Shown here: positions 42,016 through 52,983 of the stretch, in pieces
Layout: each line of letters opens with the position of its first letter
Position numbering within the stretch: the stretch's first letter is position 1
Assembly (NCBI GenBank): GCA_964520985.1
Contig: CAZFPB010000001.1
Coordinates: 620,001 to 684,000, forward strand
Source: CAYSGL01 sp964520985
Lineage (GTDB): Bacteria > Pseudomonadota > Alphaproteobacteria > Micavibrionales > Micavibrionaceae
Reading direction: 5' to 3'
Length of the DNA: 64,000 bases
Notes under the pieces: generated by a model
What the model was told of the DNA's origin: nothing
The model's database searches: none
The model's input: the letters and a program-made list of their open reading frames with translations, nothing else
Program-made: the position numbers and the translations under genes

Positions 42016-43502
42016 CTGACTTAACCAGCCTCACGCTCAAAGAAACACTGGATGGCCTGAAAAAAGGCGCCTTCACTTCGGTGGAATCTACGCAGGCGCA
42101 CCTGAAAGCGATCGATGCGCTCAACCCGTCCATGAATGCTTTCACGGCCGTCACGCATGACATTGCGCTGAAACAAGCCGCTGAAAGCGACAAGCGCCGC
42201 GCATCGGGCACCGTTGGCTTGCTGGAAGGCGCACCCATCGGAATTAAGGATTTGTTCTGCACGCGCGGCGTGACCTCGACCGCCTGCTCGAACGTGCTCA
42301 AAGGCTTCAAGCCGGAATATGAATCAACCGTCACGCAGAAACTGTTCGATGACGGCGCGGTTATGCTCGGCAAGCTCAACATGGATGAATTCGCCATGGG
42401 GTCTTCCAACACGACCAGTGCCTACGGCAATGTCATCTCGCCATGGAAACGCAATGATGGCTCGAACGTCGATCTGACACCGGGCGGCTCATCTGGCGGT
42501 TCTGCTGCTGCCGTGTCGGCACGCCTGTGCCTGGCCGCAACAGGAACCGATACGGGCGGATCGATCCGCCAGCCCGCCGCCTTCACCGGCATCGCAGGTA
42601 TTAAACCAACCTATGGCCGCGTATCACGCTGGGGCGTGATCGCTTACGCCTCTTCGCTGGATCAAGCCGGTGCGTTCGGCCGCAATCTGGAAGACGCCGC
42701 TTTGATGCTGCAATCGATGAGCGGCTTCGATCCCAAAGATTCCACCTGCGCCGATCGCGCTGTGCCTGATTTCGCGGGCGCGGTTAAAGGCGGCGTCAAA
42801 GGATTGAAAATCGGAATCCCGAAAGAATTCCGCGTGGATGGCATGCCGGCGGAAATCGAAGCGCTCTGGCAACAAGGCATCGATTGGCTAAAAAGCGAAG
42901 GCGCAGAGATTGTTGATGTGTCCTTGCCGCACACAAAATACGCGCTGCCGGTTTACTATATCATCGCCCCCGCCGAAGCCTCCTCGAACCTCGCCCGTTA
43001 TGATGGTGTACGCTATGGCGCGCGCGATGCCGGGAAAGATCTGATCGAGACGTATGAAAAAACGCGCGGCCATGGTTTTGGCGAGGAAGTCAAACGCCGC
43101 ATCATGATCGGAACCTATGTTCTGTCCGCCGGTTATTACGATGCGTACTACATCAAGGCGCAGAAAGTCCGCAGGCTGATCCTGAACGATTACCTCAACG
43201 CCTATAAACAATGCGATGTGTTGCTGACCCCTTCGACGCCAAGCGCCGCTTTTGCAATTGGTGACAATGAAGACGACCCGATCAAAATGTACCTGAACGA
43301 TGTATTCACCGTATCCGTTAACCTGGCAGGCCTGCCAGGCCTCTCCGTTCCGGCCGGTCTCGACGCGCAAGGGTTGCCACTGGGTCTCCAGCTGATCGGC
43401 AAACCGTGGGACGAAGAAACCATCATCCGCGTGGGCGGCGTCATTGAAAAATGCGCGCAGTTCAGCGCTCTGCCTCAAACCCTGTTAAAGAAAGCCGCTT
43501 AA
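42012..43502 (+). CDS. gatA: Glutamyl/aspartyl-tRNA amidotransferase subunit A
   Basis: GatA makes ammonia from glutamine for transamidation. The 496-residue protein shows the amidase signature: GAPIGIKDLFCTRGVTST (catalytic Lys), STTSAYGNV-like NTTSAYGNV, and TPGGSSGGSAAAVSARLC with the cis-Ser/nucleophile Ser in TDTGGSIRQPA. Normal length. A secreted-protein gene follows directly, before gatB. Confidence 0.97.
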   Translation: MTDLTSLTLKETLDGLKKGAFTSVESTQAHLKAIDALNPSMNAFTAVTHDIALKQAAESDKRRASGTVGLLEGAPIGIKDLFCTRGVTSTACSNVLKGFKPEYESTVTQKLFDDGAVMLGKLNMDEFAMGSSNTTSAYGNVISPWKRNDGSNVDLTPGGSSGGSAAAVSARLCLAATGTDTGGSIRQPAAFTGIAGIKPTYGRVSRWGVIAYASSLDQAGAFGRNLEDAALMLQSMSGFDPKDSTCADRAVPDFAGAVKGGVKGLKIGIPKEFRVDGMPAEIEALWQQGIDWLKSEGAEIVDVSLPHTKYALPVYYIIAPAEASSNLARYDGVRYGARDAGKDLIETYEKTRGHGFGEEVKRRIMIGTYVLSAGYYDAYYIKAQKVRRLILNDYLNAYKQCDVLLTPSTPSAAFAIGDNEDDPIKMYLNDVFTVSVNLAGLPGLSVPAGLDAQGLPLGLQLIGKPWDEETIIRVGGVIEKCAQFSALPQTLLKKAA

Positions 43503-44036
43503 ATGAAATTATTTCTTGGCCTGATTGCGTTGATGACACTCTCCCTCCCGGCAATGGCGACCGAGATCAGTGATGCGACCGCCAATAAATATTACCAGAA
43601 CTGTCTGCAAGGTCAGGCCCCGAACGTCAGCGAGACGACCAAGCAGACGCTCTGTGCCTGTACCGCCGCGCAGATGAAAACCGGCTTCACCATGGAAGAC
43701 ATGCAGGCGATGAGCAAAAAAGACGAAGCCGCGCGCCTCGCCGTCAACAAGATGATCGTGAATGTGTATGCGCCATGCATTCAATACCCGGCGCATGATT
43801 ATTACTATAATGTCTGCGTGACCAACCCGCAGACAGCAGGCTTGTCAAAAAATCCGCAAGCCTTGTGCGGCTGCCTGGCGCAAAAAGTTTCCGGTTATCT
43901 CTCACAAAACAGCCAGCAGATTTTCCGCGACATCCTGACGCGTAATCCCTACATCACCGATCCGATGGGCGCACTGACCAGCGATCCGCAATTCGATCAG
44001 TTCGCGCAGAGCCAGCTTCTGACTTGCGTGAAATAA
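43503..44036 (+). CDS. Unknown exported cysteine-rich protein
   Basis: The 177-residue product has a signal peptide (LFLGLIALMTLSLPAMA, cleavage after AMA) and cysteines in pairs (NCLQG, LCACTAAQM, APCIQ, NVCVTN, LCGCLAQKV, LTCVK), suggesting disulfides in the periplasm. Repeated C-x-C motifs (CAC and CGC) hint at two related halves. It starts right after the gatA stop. Family not recognised. Confidence 0.75.
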   Translation: MKLFLGLIALMTLSLPAMATEISDATANKYYQNCLQGQAPNVSETTKQTLCACTAAQMKTGFTMEDMQAMSKKDEAARLAVNKMIVNVYAPCIQYPAHDYYYNVCVTNPQTAGLSKNPQALCGCLAQKVSGYLSQNSQQIFRDILTRNPYITDPMGALTSDPQFDQFAQSQLLTCVK

Positions 44037-44092
44037 TCGCCGCTCTTCGCGGGCGGCCCTTCTAAAAACTATGACGTGTGAAAGACTGACCG

Positions 44093-45082
44093 ATGATCTC
44101 GCTCAACCAGAAAGATAAAATGGGCATGCTGCTGTCGGCGGCAGGCTTCAGCCTTTATTCCATTGGAGACGTTTTCATCAAGCTGGCGGCAGAAAATTAT
44201 CCGCCTGAAAAAGTCGCTTTCTTTATCAATATATTCTTTTTGCCGTTACTGCTGATCATGTCGAGCCGGGTTGGTGGACTCAAAGCCACGCTTCGCACAA
44301 AACATCTCAAACTTCACTTATTCCGCTCGCTACTTGGGATGTGCGTATTTTTCGCTATGACAACAGGGTTCAACAAACTCGGCATGGCAATGTCCTACAC
44401 GCTGATTTTCTCCGCGCCATTTATCGTCTCCATTCTCGCCGTCTTTTTTTTGGCGGAAAAAATTCGCATCTATCGCTGGTGTGCGATTGCCGCAGGTTTT
44501 ATCGGCGTCCTTGTCGTTCTGCGTCCCGGTATGGTGCCGCTGGAACCTGCAGCGCTTGGCATTATCGCCGCAGCCTTCGCTTATGCCGTTTCCACCATCA
44601 TTATTCGCAAGATCGGGGAAGGCGAACCCCTTCTCGCATTCTCGCTGTTTGGCTGCCTGACGTCCCTGACGCTCTTTGGCGCGATGATGATTTACAAAGG
44701 CGAGATGTCGCTCCCCAGAACAGAGCATCTATGGTTTTTTGGCGCGACAGCGGCGTTCCACATGTTCGCCAACTTCGCTGTATCGCGCGCTTTCCAGACC
44801 GTTGATACGTCTATCGCCGCCCCCTTCCAGTATGTGCAGCTTCTATGGGGCCTTGGTGCTGGTTATCTGATCTTCAATACGTCCATTGATGTCTGGACAG
44901 GTGTTGGCGGCGCTATTATCGTAGGCTCCGGTATCTTCATGATCTATCGTGAGCATGTCCGCCAGAGCCATATCACCACCGGGGTTGTCGCCCATGGCGG
45001 CACGGTGGAGGATACAGGATTGAACACAACGACGGCGGCAATCGCCGAAGACACCGCATCAGAACAAAAAGAGGCAGCGTAG
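44093..45082 (+). CDS. EamA-family drug/metabolite transporter
   Basis: The 329-residue product has about ten membrane spans in two EamA halves; the second starts near PAALGIIAAAFAYAVSTIIIRKIG. FQYVQLLWGLGAGYLIFN resembles the RhaT/EamA permease core. The C-terminal tail after residue 290 is hydrophilic. Substrate unknown. It lies between gatA and gatB, whose start is 1 base after its stop. Confidence 0.88.
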   Translation: MISLNQKDKMGMLLSAAGFSLYSIGDVFIKLAAENYPPEKVAFFINIFFLPLLLIMSSRVGGLKATLRTKHLKLHLFRSLLGMCVFFAMTTGFNKLGMAMSYTLIFSAPFIVSILAVFFLAEKIRIYRWCAIAAGFIGVLVVLRPGMVPLEPAALGIIAAAFAYAVSTIIIRKIGEGEPLLAFSLFGCLTSLTLFGAMMIYKGEMSLPRTEHLWFFGATAAFHMFANFAVSRAFQTVDTSIAAPFQYVQLLWGLGAGYLIFNTSIDVWTGVGGAIIVGSGIFMIYREHVRQSHITTGVVAHGGTVEDTGLNTTTAAIAEDTASEQKEAA

Positions 45083-45083
45083 C

Positions 45084-46538
<1,455 letters not shown>

Positions 46539-46539
46539 G

Positions 46540-47238
46540 ATGCAATTCAAAGAAGGCGATTATTTTTACAGCCAAGACGCGGACGATAAAGGCACGCCTA
46601 CCTTTTCCATTTTCCGCTGCCTGAAAATCGATGCCGAGTACAATGTTGCGCATGTGACTTTGTTCGATCCGATGGACCGGGCGCCTGCTGCCAACGATCT
46701 GGGAAAGCTGAAAATCCGCGCGGCGCATCTGCCGATTGATCTCGATGGCTTTGATGAGCCGTCCGTGTTCGCGCAAAAACCCATCGCGAAGGAAGAGCTG
46801 GAAGGTTATTACGAATATCTGAAACAGGTCGATTTCTATGCCTACCTCGAAGAAACCGGCGCGGATATTGAAAAGCTCAGCGCCGCCGCCGAAAAACTCT
46901 TCGACAAGGCTTCGGAACTGGCCGACAAAGAACAATATGAAGAAGCCGCGCAGCTATATTACGAATGCTTCGAATCCTTCCCTGTCTATTTCGAAGCGCT
47001 CGACAATGCCGGCCTGTGCCTGCTCGATGCCGGTAATTATGACGACGCCATCGGCTGCTTCGAAGAATCGATCAACGTCAACGATCACACTTTCATGACC
47101 GATTTCTCAATCGCCGAATGCCATCACGCGATGGATCAGGTCGAACTCGCCGAAGAATGGTACCGCAAGGCCGCCGCTATTCCCGGCATAACAAAAGAAC
47201 AAAAAGACGCCGTGAATGCGATATTAATTGACGGATGA
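46540..47238 (+). CDS. TPR-repeat protein
   Basis: The 232-residue product has an N-terminal beta-rich part (about 1-80, GDYFYSQDADDKGTPTFSIF) and, from about residue 130, two to three TPR units (EQYEEAAQLYYECFESFP, ALDNAGLCLLDAGNYDDAIGCFEESINV). It starts 1 base after the gatB stop and overlaps the SET gene that follows by 4 bases. Partner and role unknown. Confidence 0.8.
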   Translation: MQFKEGDYFYSQDADDKGTPTFSIFRCLKIDAEYNVAHVTLFDPMDRAPAANDLGKLKIRAAHLPIDLDGFDEPSVFAQKPIAKEELEGYYEYLKQVDFYAYLEETGADIEKLSAAAEKLFDKASELADKEQYEEAAQLYYECFESFPVYFEALDNAGLCLLDAGNYDDAIGCFEESINVNDHTFMTDFSIAECHHAMDQVELAEEWYRKAAAIPGITKEQKDAVNAILIDG

Positions 47239-47696
47239 TGATCATCAAAACCTTTGTCGGGGCGGATCGCTATGGCGGACAAGGGTTGTTTGCCAGTGAA
47301 GATATTCCGGCCGGGAAACCTGTGTGGCGTTATTCAGAACACACAACCCGGACATACACCGAACAGGAATTTATCGAATTAATCGGTAAAAACGATGAAC
47401 TGGCCAATACGTTAAAACGATACGCCTATCCCGGCATCGAATTTCTGGACAATAAACCAGTTACGTTTTTTCATCACGATCTTGATGTCAGCTCTTTTAT
47501 GAACCATTGCGAAGAACCCAATACGGGCCGTGTACCTGAAAATCAGTGCCACCTGTATGATGATGCCGCCTTTATAAATATCGCCTTGCGCGATATTAAA
47601 GCGGGTGAAGAAATCACTTACGACTATTTTGATTTTCATCCTGATATCAATAAGTTCCGTCACATCGAAACATGCGTAAGCTTTCTGTTGAAATGA
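47235..47696 (+). CDS. SET-domain protein, second copy
   Basis: The 153-residue protein is a minimal SET domain: GQGLFASEDIPAGKPVW at 16-31, NHCEEPN at 90-96 and GEEITYDYFDF at 124-134. It is only distantly similar to the SET protein at 14301. Its ATG overlaps the TPR gene stop (ATGATG), so the two are probably translated together, and the TPR protein is a candidate substrate or partner. Confidence 0.8.
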   Translation: MMIIKTFVGADRYGGQGLFASEDIPAGKPVWRYSEHTTRTYTEQEFIELIGKNDELANTLKRYAYPGIEFLDNKPVTFFHHDLDVSSFMNHCEEPNTGRVPENQCHLYDDAAFINIALRDIKAGEEITYDYFDFHPDINKFRHIETCVSFLLK

Positions 47697-47771
47697 TAAG
47701 ACACGAACTTTTTACCCGTTCGCGCGTTAATTCATCCATAGAAATAAATATATAGATAGTAGGAGAATAAT

Positions 47772-47999
47772 ATGTCGCACGCCTGGGTTGCCATGAAACA
47801 CTGCACCGATATTGGTGAATACTCGCTGGTCGTTGAACAGCAAAAAACACACTCCGGCTGTGAACAAAAGGTCGATTCGTGGAAATGGCGCGTCGATTAC
47901 CACGGGGCTGTCATCGCTCAGGGAATCAGCGATTCTTGCGAAAAAGCGCAGGTTATGGCTGTTGAAAACGTTCCTCAAGGCAACGACGACAAGAAATAA
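47772..47999 (+). CDS. Unknown 75-residue protein
   Basis: A site TAGGAGAATAAT precedes ATG 47772. The product has three cysteines (KHCTD, SGCEQK, DSCEKA) and a beta-rich middle (WKWRVDYHGAVIAQGI). No signal or membrane span. Family not recognised. Confidence 0.7.
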   Translation: MSHAWVAMKHCTDIGEYSLVVEQQKTHSGCEQKVDSWKWRVDYHGAVIAQGISDSCEKAQVMAVENVPQGNDDKK

Positions 48000-48041
48000 T
48001 ACCCCTTTCACCCGGCTTGGACCCATGGCATTCTTTATGCC

Positions 48042-48272
48042 ATGAGCAAACGCTACGAATATAAAGTTGTCATCTACCGTGAAAACATTCTGGGTTCGCT
48101 GTTCCTTGGCGGCTCCAAAGTCGATCCTGTCCGTTTTAGCGAGTTTTTAAATCGTAGCGGCGACGACGGCTGGGAAGTCAAAACCATGGAGCGCGAAATC
48201 CGCCGCATGTTGCTGTTCTTCAAACGCGAAGCCTTCATGGTCGTTCTGCAGCGGGAGAAAGATCATGCATAA
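48042..48272 (+). CDS. DUF4177-like protein
   Basis: The 76-residue protein has the short pattern of DUF4177-type families: YEYKVVIYREN at the start and FSEFLNRSGDDGWEVKTMEREI, ending in AFMVVLQREK. The family is unknown in function. Its stop overlaps the next start by 8 bases. Confidence 0.75.
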   Translation: MSKRYEYKVVIYRENILGSLFLGGSKVDPVRFSEFLNRSGDDGWEVKTMEREIRRMLLFFKREAFMVVLQREKDHA

Positions 48273-48480
48273 AACGCTCATGCGCCTCATAGTCGGCTGC
48301 GTGCTGCTCGGTGCCGTGCTGACCATTTTACAAATCTGGACCAGCTTTATCATGTGGGATGATTTCGTGAAAATCGCCTCGACGCTGGGCATTATTATTG
48401 TCGTCGCGGGCTTCGTGCTGGTGGCCAAATCCGATTTCAGCGAACATAAAAAAATGAAGGACGAGAATTATCTCGATTAA
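48265..48480 (+). CDS. Unknown 71-residue membrane protein
   Basis: Two spans (LMRLIVGCVLLGAVLTILQIW and IASTLGIIIVVAGFVLVA) then a charged tail (KSDFSEHKKMKDENYLD). Coupled to the DUF4177 gene by overlap and followed after 1 base by the TerD-like gene. Family not recognised. Confidence 0.75.
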   Translation: MHKTLMRLIVGCVLLGAVLTILQIWTSFIMWDDFVKIASTLGIIIVVAGFVLVAKSDFSEHKKMKDENYLD

Positions 48481-48481
48481 C

Positions 48482-49081
48482 ATGGCCCTCTCCGACAAAA
48501 CCCCGCTGCAATTTTCAACCCAAGGCAAAGGCCGCATTCTGGTCGGTCTTAGCTGGGACCCGCGTCCCGATAAAATCGGCTTCATCGATCAGGTCGTACG
48601 CAAGGATTCACAGCACGACATGGACCTCACGTGCTTTCTCTATAATGCTGAAGGCGAATTCGTCGATTATGTGGGCGCCGAAGCGCAGGATTCGATGGAT
48701 CAGTCCGGCAAGGTCTATCACAGCGGCGATGACATGAGCGGCGAAGGCGGCGGCGATGATGAAACCATTACCGCTGAATTGAACGCCCTGCCCGCCGACA
48801 TTCACGCGCTGGTCTTTCTGGCCGAAGTAAAAAGCCGACACGTTCTGGGCGATGTCGACCGCCCGTCCGCCCGCCTGCTCGACTCCCTGACCGGTGAAAT
48901 CCTGCTGGAAACCTATCTGGCCGAAAATGCCGATGATAAAGGCAAAATCGCCTGCATTTTGTGGACGATCAGCCGGGATAAGGCCTCGCACACCGGTTGG
49001 AGCCTCAGCGCCATCCGCACCTGTCCCGATCTGGCCGATATTTCTGAATGGGGCCCCTATTTAGCCCGCTATTTGGCTTGA
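48482..49081 (+). CDS. TerD-domain protein
   Basis: The 199-residue product has the TerD fold motifs: ILVGLSWDPRP, MDLTCFLYNAEGEFVDYVG, YHSGDDMSGEGGGDDETI (the Ca2+-binding acidic loop), and DIHALVFLAEVKS. TerD proteins are linked to tellurite and phage resistance in ter clusters, but no other ter gene is present. This single copy is likelier a general stress or Ca2+-dependent protein. Confidence 0.85.
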   Translation: MALSDKTPLQFSTQGKGRILVGLSWDPRPDKIGFIDQVVRKDSQHDMDLTCFLYNAEGEFVDYVGAEAQDSMDQSGKVYHSGDDMSGEGGGDDETITAELNALPADIHALVFLAEVKSRHVLGDVDRPSARLLDSLTGEILLETYLAENADDKGKIACILWTISRDKASHTGWSLSAIRTCPDLADISEWGPYLARYLA

Positions 49082-49117
49082 ACCTCAGGGCGATAGCTGT
49101 TATTTCATTTTCCTGAC

Positions 49118-49209
49118 GGAGCTGTGGCCGAGAGGCTGAAGGCAACGGTTTGCTAAATCGTCATACGGGTTATACCGTATCGAGGGTTCGAATCCCTCCG
49201 GCTCCGCCA
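49118..49209 (+). tRNA. tRNA-Ser(GCU)
   Basis: A 92-base tRNA including the encoded CCA. The acceptor GGAGCTG pairs with CGGCTCC, the discriminator is G73 (as for Ser), the anticodon loop TTGCTAA gives GCU, and a long variable arm (TCATACGGGTTATACCGTATCGA) marks a class II tRNA. The T-arm has GGTTCGAATCC. Confidence 0.96.
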
Positions 49210-49339
49210 TTTTCCCTATTTGTCAGATATCGCTCTCAGCGCTGCTTTGCGTGCATGTAGCCCTCTGCCTGTTATGTCCAGGGAACCATCGCGGCTAAAA
49301 CCCGTTGACCTAGCGAACCCTAACAAAGGAGATAATCCC

Positions 49340-49801
49340 ATGGTTACTTTAGCTGGAACACAAAATAACGAAAAAGATCTTGTAGAAGCGTTGCTGCAAC
49401 TAGAACAGAACGCATTGGAAGCCTATGACGAGACGATTGAGCGTCTGGAAAATCCAGCCTTCTCGCAGAAAGTTGCAGAGTTTCGTCAAGATCACTATGA
49501 CCACGTTGAAAAACTCTCACAGACGGCACGTGCGCTGGGCGTAAAAATTCCTGAAGCGGGCGCAAAATCTTTGCTCACCAAGGGCAAGGTTGTGATTGCC
49601 GATCTCGTTGGCGATGACGGTGCCATCTTGACCGCCATGAAAACGAATGAATATGAAACAGTCATGGCTTACGAAAATGCCTGTAAAAAAGACTTTCTGT
49701 CCGCAGAACTGCGCGCTCTTTGTGAAAAAGGCCTCGCCGACGAAAAACGTCATAGAGACTGGATGGATCAGACAGCCAAAGCCGATAAAAAAGCGGCTTA
49801 A
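49340..49801 (+). CDS. Ferritin-like DUF2383 protein
   Basis: The 153-residue product is a four-helix ferritin-like protein: EALLQLEQNALEAYDETIE, FRQDHYDHVEKLSQTARALG (a Glu-x-x-His-like pair), then NEYETVMAYENACKK and LADEKRHRDWMDQTAK. The Glu/His pairs fit a di-iron site. Start set by AAAGGAGATAATCCC before ATG 49340. The 130-base stretch upstream after the tRNA is noncoding. Confidence 0.82.
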   Translation: MVTLAGTQNNEKDLVEALLQLEQNALEAYDETIERLENPAFSQKVAEFRQDHYDHVEKLSQTARALGVKIPEAGAKSLLTKGKVVIADLVGDDGAILTAMKTNEYETVMAYENACKKDFLSAELRALCEKGLADEKRHRDWMDQTAKADKKAA

Positions 49802-49816
49802 TCCAGATCGATTAGA

Positions 49817-49843
49817 AAATGCGGGCTTAAGCCCGCATTTTTT
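49817..49843 (+). terminator. Intrinsic terminator after the ferritin-like gene
   Basis: AAATGCGGGC (49817-49826), TTAA, GCCCGCATTT (49831-49840) plus TTT. Strong. Confidence 0.92.
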
Positions 49844-49892
49844 GTGCGCTGTCCATTGCCACGACAGCAATTTATGGTAAAAACAACGCCAA

Positions 49893-51479
49893 ATGACGCA
49901 TCAATCCCGCCGCACCTTCGCTATTATCTCCCACCCGGATGCCGGGAAGACAACGCTGACCGAAAAGCTGTTGCTGTTCGGCGGCGCTATCCGCATGGCG
50001 GGTCAGGTGAAGGTCAAACAGAACCGGCGCCTTGCCCATTCCGACTGGATGGCGATTGAACAGGCACGCGGCATTTCCGTGACAACGTCGGTCATGACCT
50101 TTGAATTCGATGACGTCACCTTCAACCTGCTCGACACGCCGGGCCACCAGGACTTCTCTGAAGATACTTACCGCACCCTCACCGCCGTCGATAGCGCCAT
50201 TATGGTCATCGACGCTGCCAAAGGGATTGAGGCGCAGACACGCAAATTATTTGAAGTCTGCCGCATGCGCGACGTGCCGATCATTACTTTCATCAACAAG
50301 ATGGACCGCGAGACGCGCAACCCGTTTGAATTAATGGACGAAGTCGCCGACACGCTGGCGCTCGATACCACGCCGATCACCTGGCCCATCGGCATGGGCC
50401 GCGATTTCAAAGGATGCTACGATATCCCGCGCGAGCAGATGATTGTGTTCGAAGACAATCCCAAAGAAGAATTGCCCCGAACCATTCAATGCAGCGGCTT
50501 GAACGACCCGGCGCTCATTGCGTCCATCTCGCCAGAGCAGCACGCGCAGCTCACCGAAGACGTTGATATGATCAAAGGCCTGTGCCCGCCGATGGATATC
50601 GAGGCGTATCGTCAGGGTCATCTCACTCCCGTCTTTTTCGGCAGCGCGCTGAAAAATTTCGGTGTGCAGGATCTTATTCAAAGCCTTATCAGTTATGCGC
50701 CGCCGCCGCGCCCGCAACCCGCCTTGCCGCGCCCGGTGATGCCCGATGAAAAGGCCGTGAGCGGTTTCGTCTTTAAAGTTCAGGGCAACATGGACCCCAA
50801 ACACCGCGACCGCATCGCGTTCTTCCGCATCGGCTCCGGCACGTTCAAGCGCGGCATGCGCCTCTTGCAAAACCGCACGGGCAAATGGATGAGCGTCAAC
50901 AGCCCGATCTTTTTCTTCGCCCAAGGGCGCGAGCTGGCCGATGAGGCCGTCGCCGGCGATATTATCGGCATTCCCAACCACGGCACGCTGCGCGTAGGCG
51001 ATACGATGACCGAAGGCGAAGCGCTTTCCTATACGGGCATTCCCAACTTCGCGCCGGAAATTCTGCGCCGCATCCTGCTGAAAGATGCGATGAAAGCCAA
51101 GCACTTGCAAAAGGCACTCGAAAGCATGGCTGAAGAAGGTGTGGTCCAGGTCTTTCGCCCGATGAACGGATCGCAATGGATTATCGGCGTGGTCGGTGCG
51201 CTACAGCTCGATGTGCTGCAAAGCCGCCTTGAAGCCGAATACGGTCTGCCGATCAATTTCGAACCGGCCCCTTATTCCACGGCGCTGTGGGTGACGGCCG
51301 ACGATAAAAAAATGCTGGAGCGCTTTACCAATGGGAATGCGTCGATGCTTGCACATGATCGCGATGGCGCCATTGTCGCCTTGCCCCGCGATCAATGGGC
51401 CCTCAACAGCCTCAAACGCGACTGGCCCGACCTGCGCCTGTCCGCCACCAAGGAAATGGGCGGCCTGCAATCGGCCTAA
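49893..51479 (+). CDS. prfC: Peptide chain release factor 3
   Basis: RF3 is the GTPase that recycles RF1/RF2 and aids translation quality control. The 528-residue protein has FAIISHPDAGKTTLTEKLLLFGGAI, SDWMAIEQARGISVTTSVMTFE, LLDTPGHQDFSEDTYRTLTAVDSA and TFINKMDRE, all RF3-specific, with the domain III C-terminus. There is no clear Shine-Dalgarno. The stop lies 3 bases from the convergent HTTM gene stop. Confidence 0.96.
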   Translation: MTHQSRRTFAIISHPDAGKTTLTEKLLLFGGAIRMAGQVKVKQNRRLAHSDWMAIEQARGISVTTSVMTFEFDDVTFNLLDTPGHQDFSEDTYRTLTAVDSAIMVIDAAKGIEAQTRKLFEVCRMRDVPIITFINKMDRETRNPFELMDEVADTLALDTTPITWPIGMGRDFKGCYDIPREQMIVFEDNPKEELPRTIQCSGLNDPALIASISPEQHAQLTEDVDMIKGLCPPMDIEAYRQGHLTPVFFGSALKNFGVQDLIQSLISYAPPPRPQPALPRPVMPDEKAVSGFVFKVQGNMDPKHRDRIAFFRIGSGTFKRGMRLLQNRTGKWMSVNSPIFFFAQGRELADEAVAGDIIGIPNHGTLRVGDTMTEGEALSYTGIPNFAPEILRRILLKDAMKAKHLQKALESMAEEGVVQVFRPMNGSQWIIGVVGALQLDVLQSRLEAEYGLPINFEPAPYSTALWVTADDKKMLERFTNGNASMLAHDRDGAIVALPRDQWALNSLKRDWPDLRLSATKEMGGLQSA

Positions 51480-51482
51480 ACA

Positions 51483-52928
51483 TTATTTCACAACGTAATC
51501 GTACGGAATAATCGACGAGCAGCTCTGCGGTCTTTGCGATGAAATCAGGTGGAAGCGAACAAGCTTTCTCTCCCATACAGGATATGGCGTCAGAATATCA
51601 GGATCACCTGCGGGCGCTTTACCGTTCTGGATGATATATTTCTGGTCGTTCATTTTGTACCTTACGTACATATCGCCAGCCATGTCCGGATTCCTCATCG
51701 CTTCACGCGACACAAAATCCCGGAAACCATGATAGGTCAGCTTCATCTTCTTTTCTTGAATGGCGTTCAGCCAAGGAAGGCTCGATGCTAAAATTTCAAC
51801 TGTCTTGCTCTGCTCATCGAACAGATATGGCGGCTTCGACATCAGGATATGATTGGTCCTGCCCTCTTCCGTGTAGAGATTGCTGAACATGTTCAAAGAT
51901 TGCTCGGTCTTATAGCCGATATAAGGCGTCAATCCATTCAGGAACAACATAAGCGGGATGATGTTCAACCATAAAGCCGGAGAAATGAGATTGAATATCT
52001 CGCTGCGATCAAGCGGTTGCGCCCGGCCATATAGAATAACAAGAAGAATACAGCCGCCGCCCAGTACGAACCACAGGCAGCGGGCGATCATAGGCAAGGA
52101 TGTCGGATAAAGGCTGATGACCACGCCCATGAACACTGCGCCGACAAGAGCGGCGCCATAACGCCCGCGCGCAGTCAATAAAAATGCCGCGATCTTTCCT
52201 GAACGTAATCTTGAATAAAAATCCGCTGGCAGGAACAAGAAATGCAGCGCAAACGTCATCGAGGAAAAGGCCGGGAAGAACCGGTATGTGTTTAGGCCAA
52301 GCGCCATATGGAACAGCAACGCGATAATCAGGCCGGGGTATTTCAGCCGCGGGACAAGCAACATAATAACGATCACCAGTTCAATGAGGATCGATCCATA
52401 GATGGCTGAATACTGCGTCCACAGCATATCCGTCAACCCGAAGGGCAACGGATAAAGTTTCCACATATGAACGGCGCAGCTGGTTGCGGGTTCGAGATAG
52501 TCCCAGTTCAGCTTATGAAACACCCCGTAGAAATACATGATCAGCAAGATCATTTTTCCCACCGGTGCGAAATAGCGGTAGAAGTCTTCCCATGTAAGAA
52601 CCAGCGACCGGTTTGCAAGGATCATCTGCATAAAACTGCCAACCATGGCAAGCAGGATAAGTAGCCGCATGATCGTATGGTTGGAGGGAACGGGCAGAGA
52701 CAGCCACGTTGCGATCAACCCTGATGTACTCGCGGCCGCAAACAGCCAGATAAAAGAAGGCCTGACCAGCAAAATAAGACTGATCCCTGTTGCGACGAAA
52801 TAAAAGAAGTTGGGCGGCCAGGCGTTCGATTCATACAGATAGCGCAGAATATGGAACTGGCAAAATGCCGACCATATCCAGGCAAAAACAATCGCTGCAT
52901 CGTGCCGAGACTGGATGGTGTGAGTCAT
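51483..52928 (-). CDS. HTTM-type integral membrane protein
   Basis: The 481-residue product has about ten spans and fits the HTTM family (related to vitamin K-dependent gamma-carboxylase): MYFYGVFHKLN in the middle and GYKTEQSLNMFSNLYTEEGRTNHI before a soluble C-terminal domain of about 130 residues. The family's catalytic activity in bacteria is mostly unknown. It follows fghA after 55 bases in the same direction. Confidence 0.78.
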   Translation of the reverse strand: MTHTIQSRHDAAIVFAWIWSAFCQFHILRYLYESNAWPPNFFYFVATGISLILLVRPSFIWLFAAASTSGLIATWLSLPVPSNHTIMRLLILLAMVGSFMQMILANRSLVLTWEDFYRYFAPVGKMILLIMYFYGVFHKLNWDYLEPATSCAVHMWKLYPLPFGLTDMLWTQYSAIYGSILIELVIVIMLLVPRLKYPGLIIALLFHMALGLNTYRFFPAFSSMTFALHFLFLPADFYSRLRSGKIAAFLLTARGRYGAALVGAVFMGVVISLYPTSLPMIARCLWFVLGGGCILLVILYGRAQPLDRSEIFNLISPALWLNIIPLMLFLNGLTPYIGYKTEQSLNMFSNLYTEEGRTNHILMSKPPYLFDEQSKTVEILASSLPWLNAIQEKKMKLTYHGFRDFVSREAMRNPDMAGDMYVRYKMNDQKYIIQNGKAPAGDPDILTPYPVWERKLVRFHLISSQRPQSCSSIIPYDYVVK

Positions 52929-52983
52929 ATATCCCCCACCTTGGATTTTACGGCTGAATGCATTAACAGGTCAACCGCCCAGC

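Noticed and set aside
48482..49081. TerD protein as evidence for a tellurite/phage-defence ter cluster
   Set aside because: No terA, terB, terC, terE or terZ-like neighbour is present, so a defence role is not supported.
49817..49843. Considered a palindromic operator
   Set aside because: GC stem with T-tail directly after a stop codon is better explained as a terminator.
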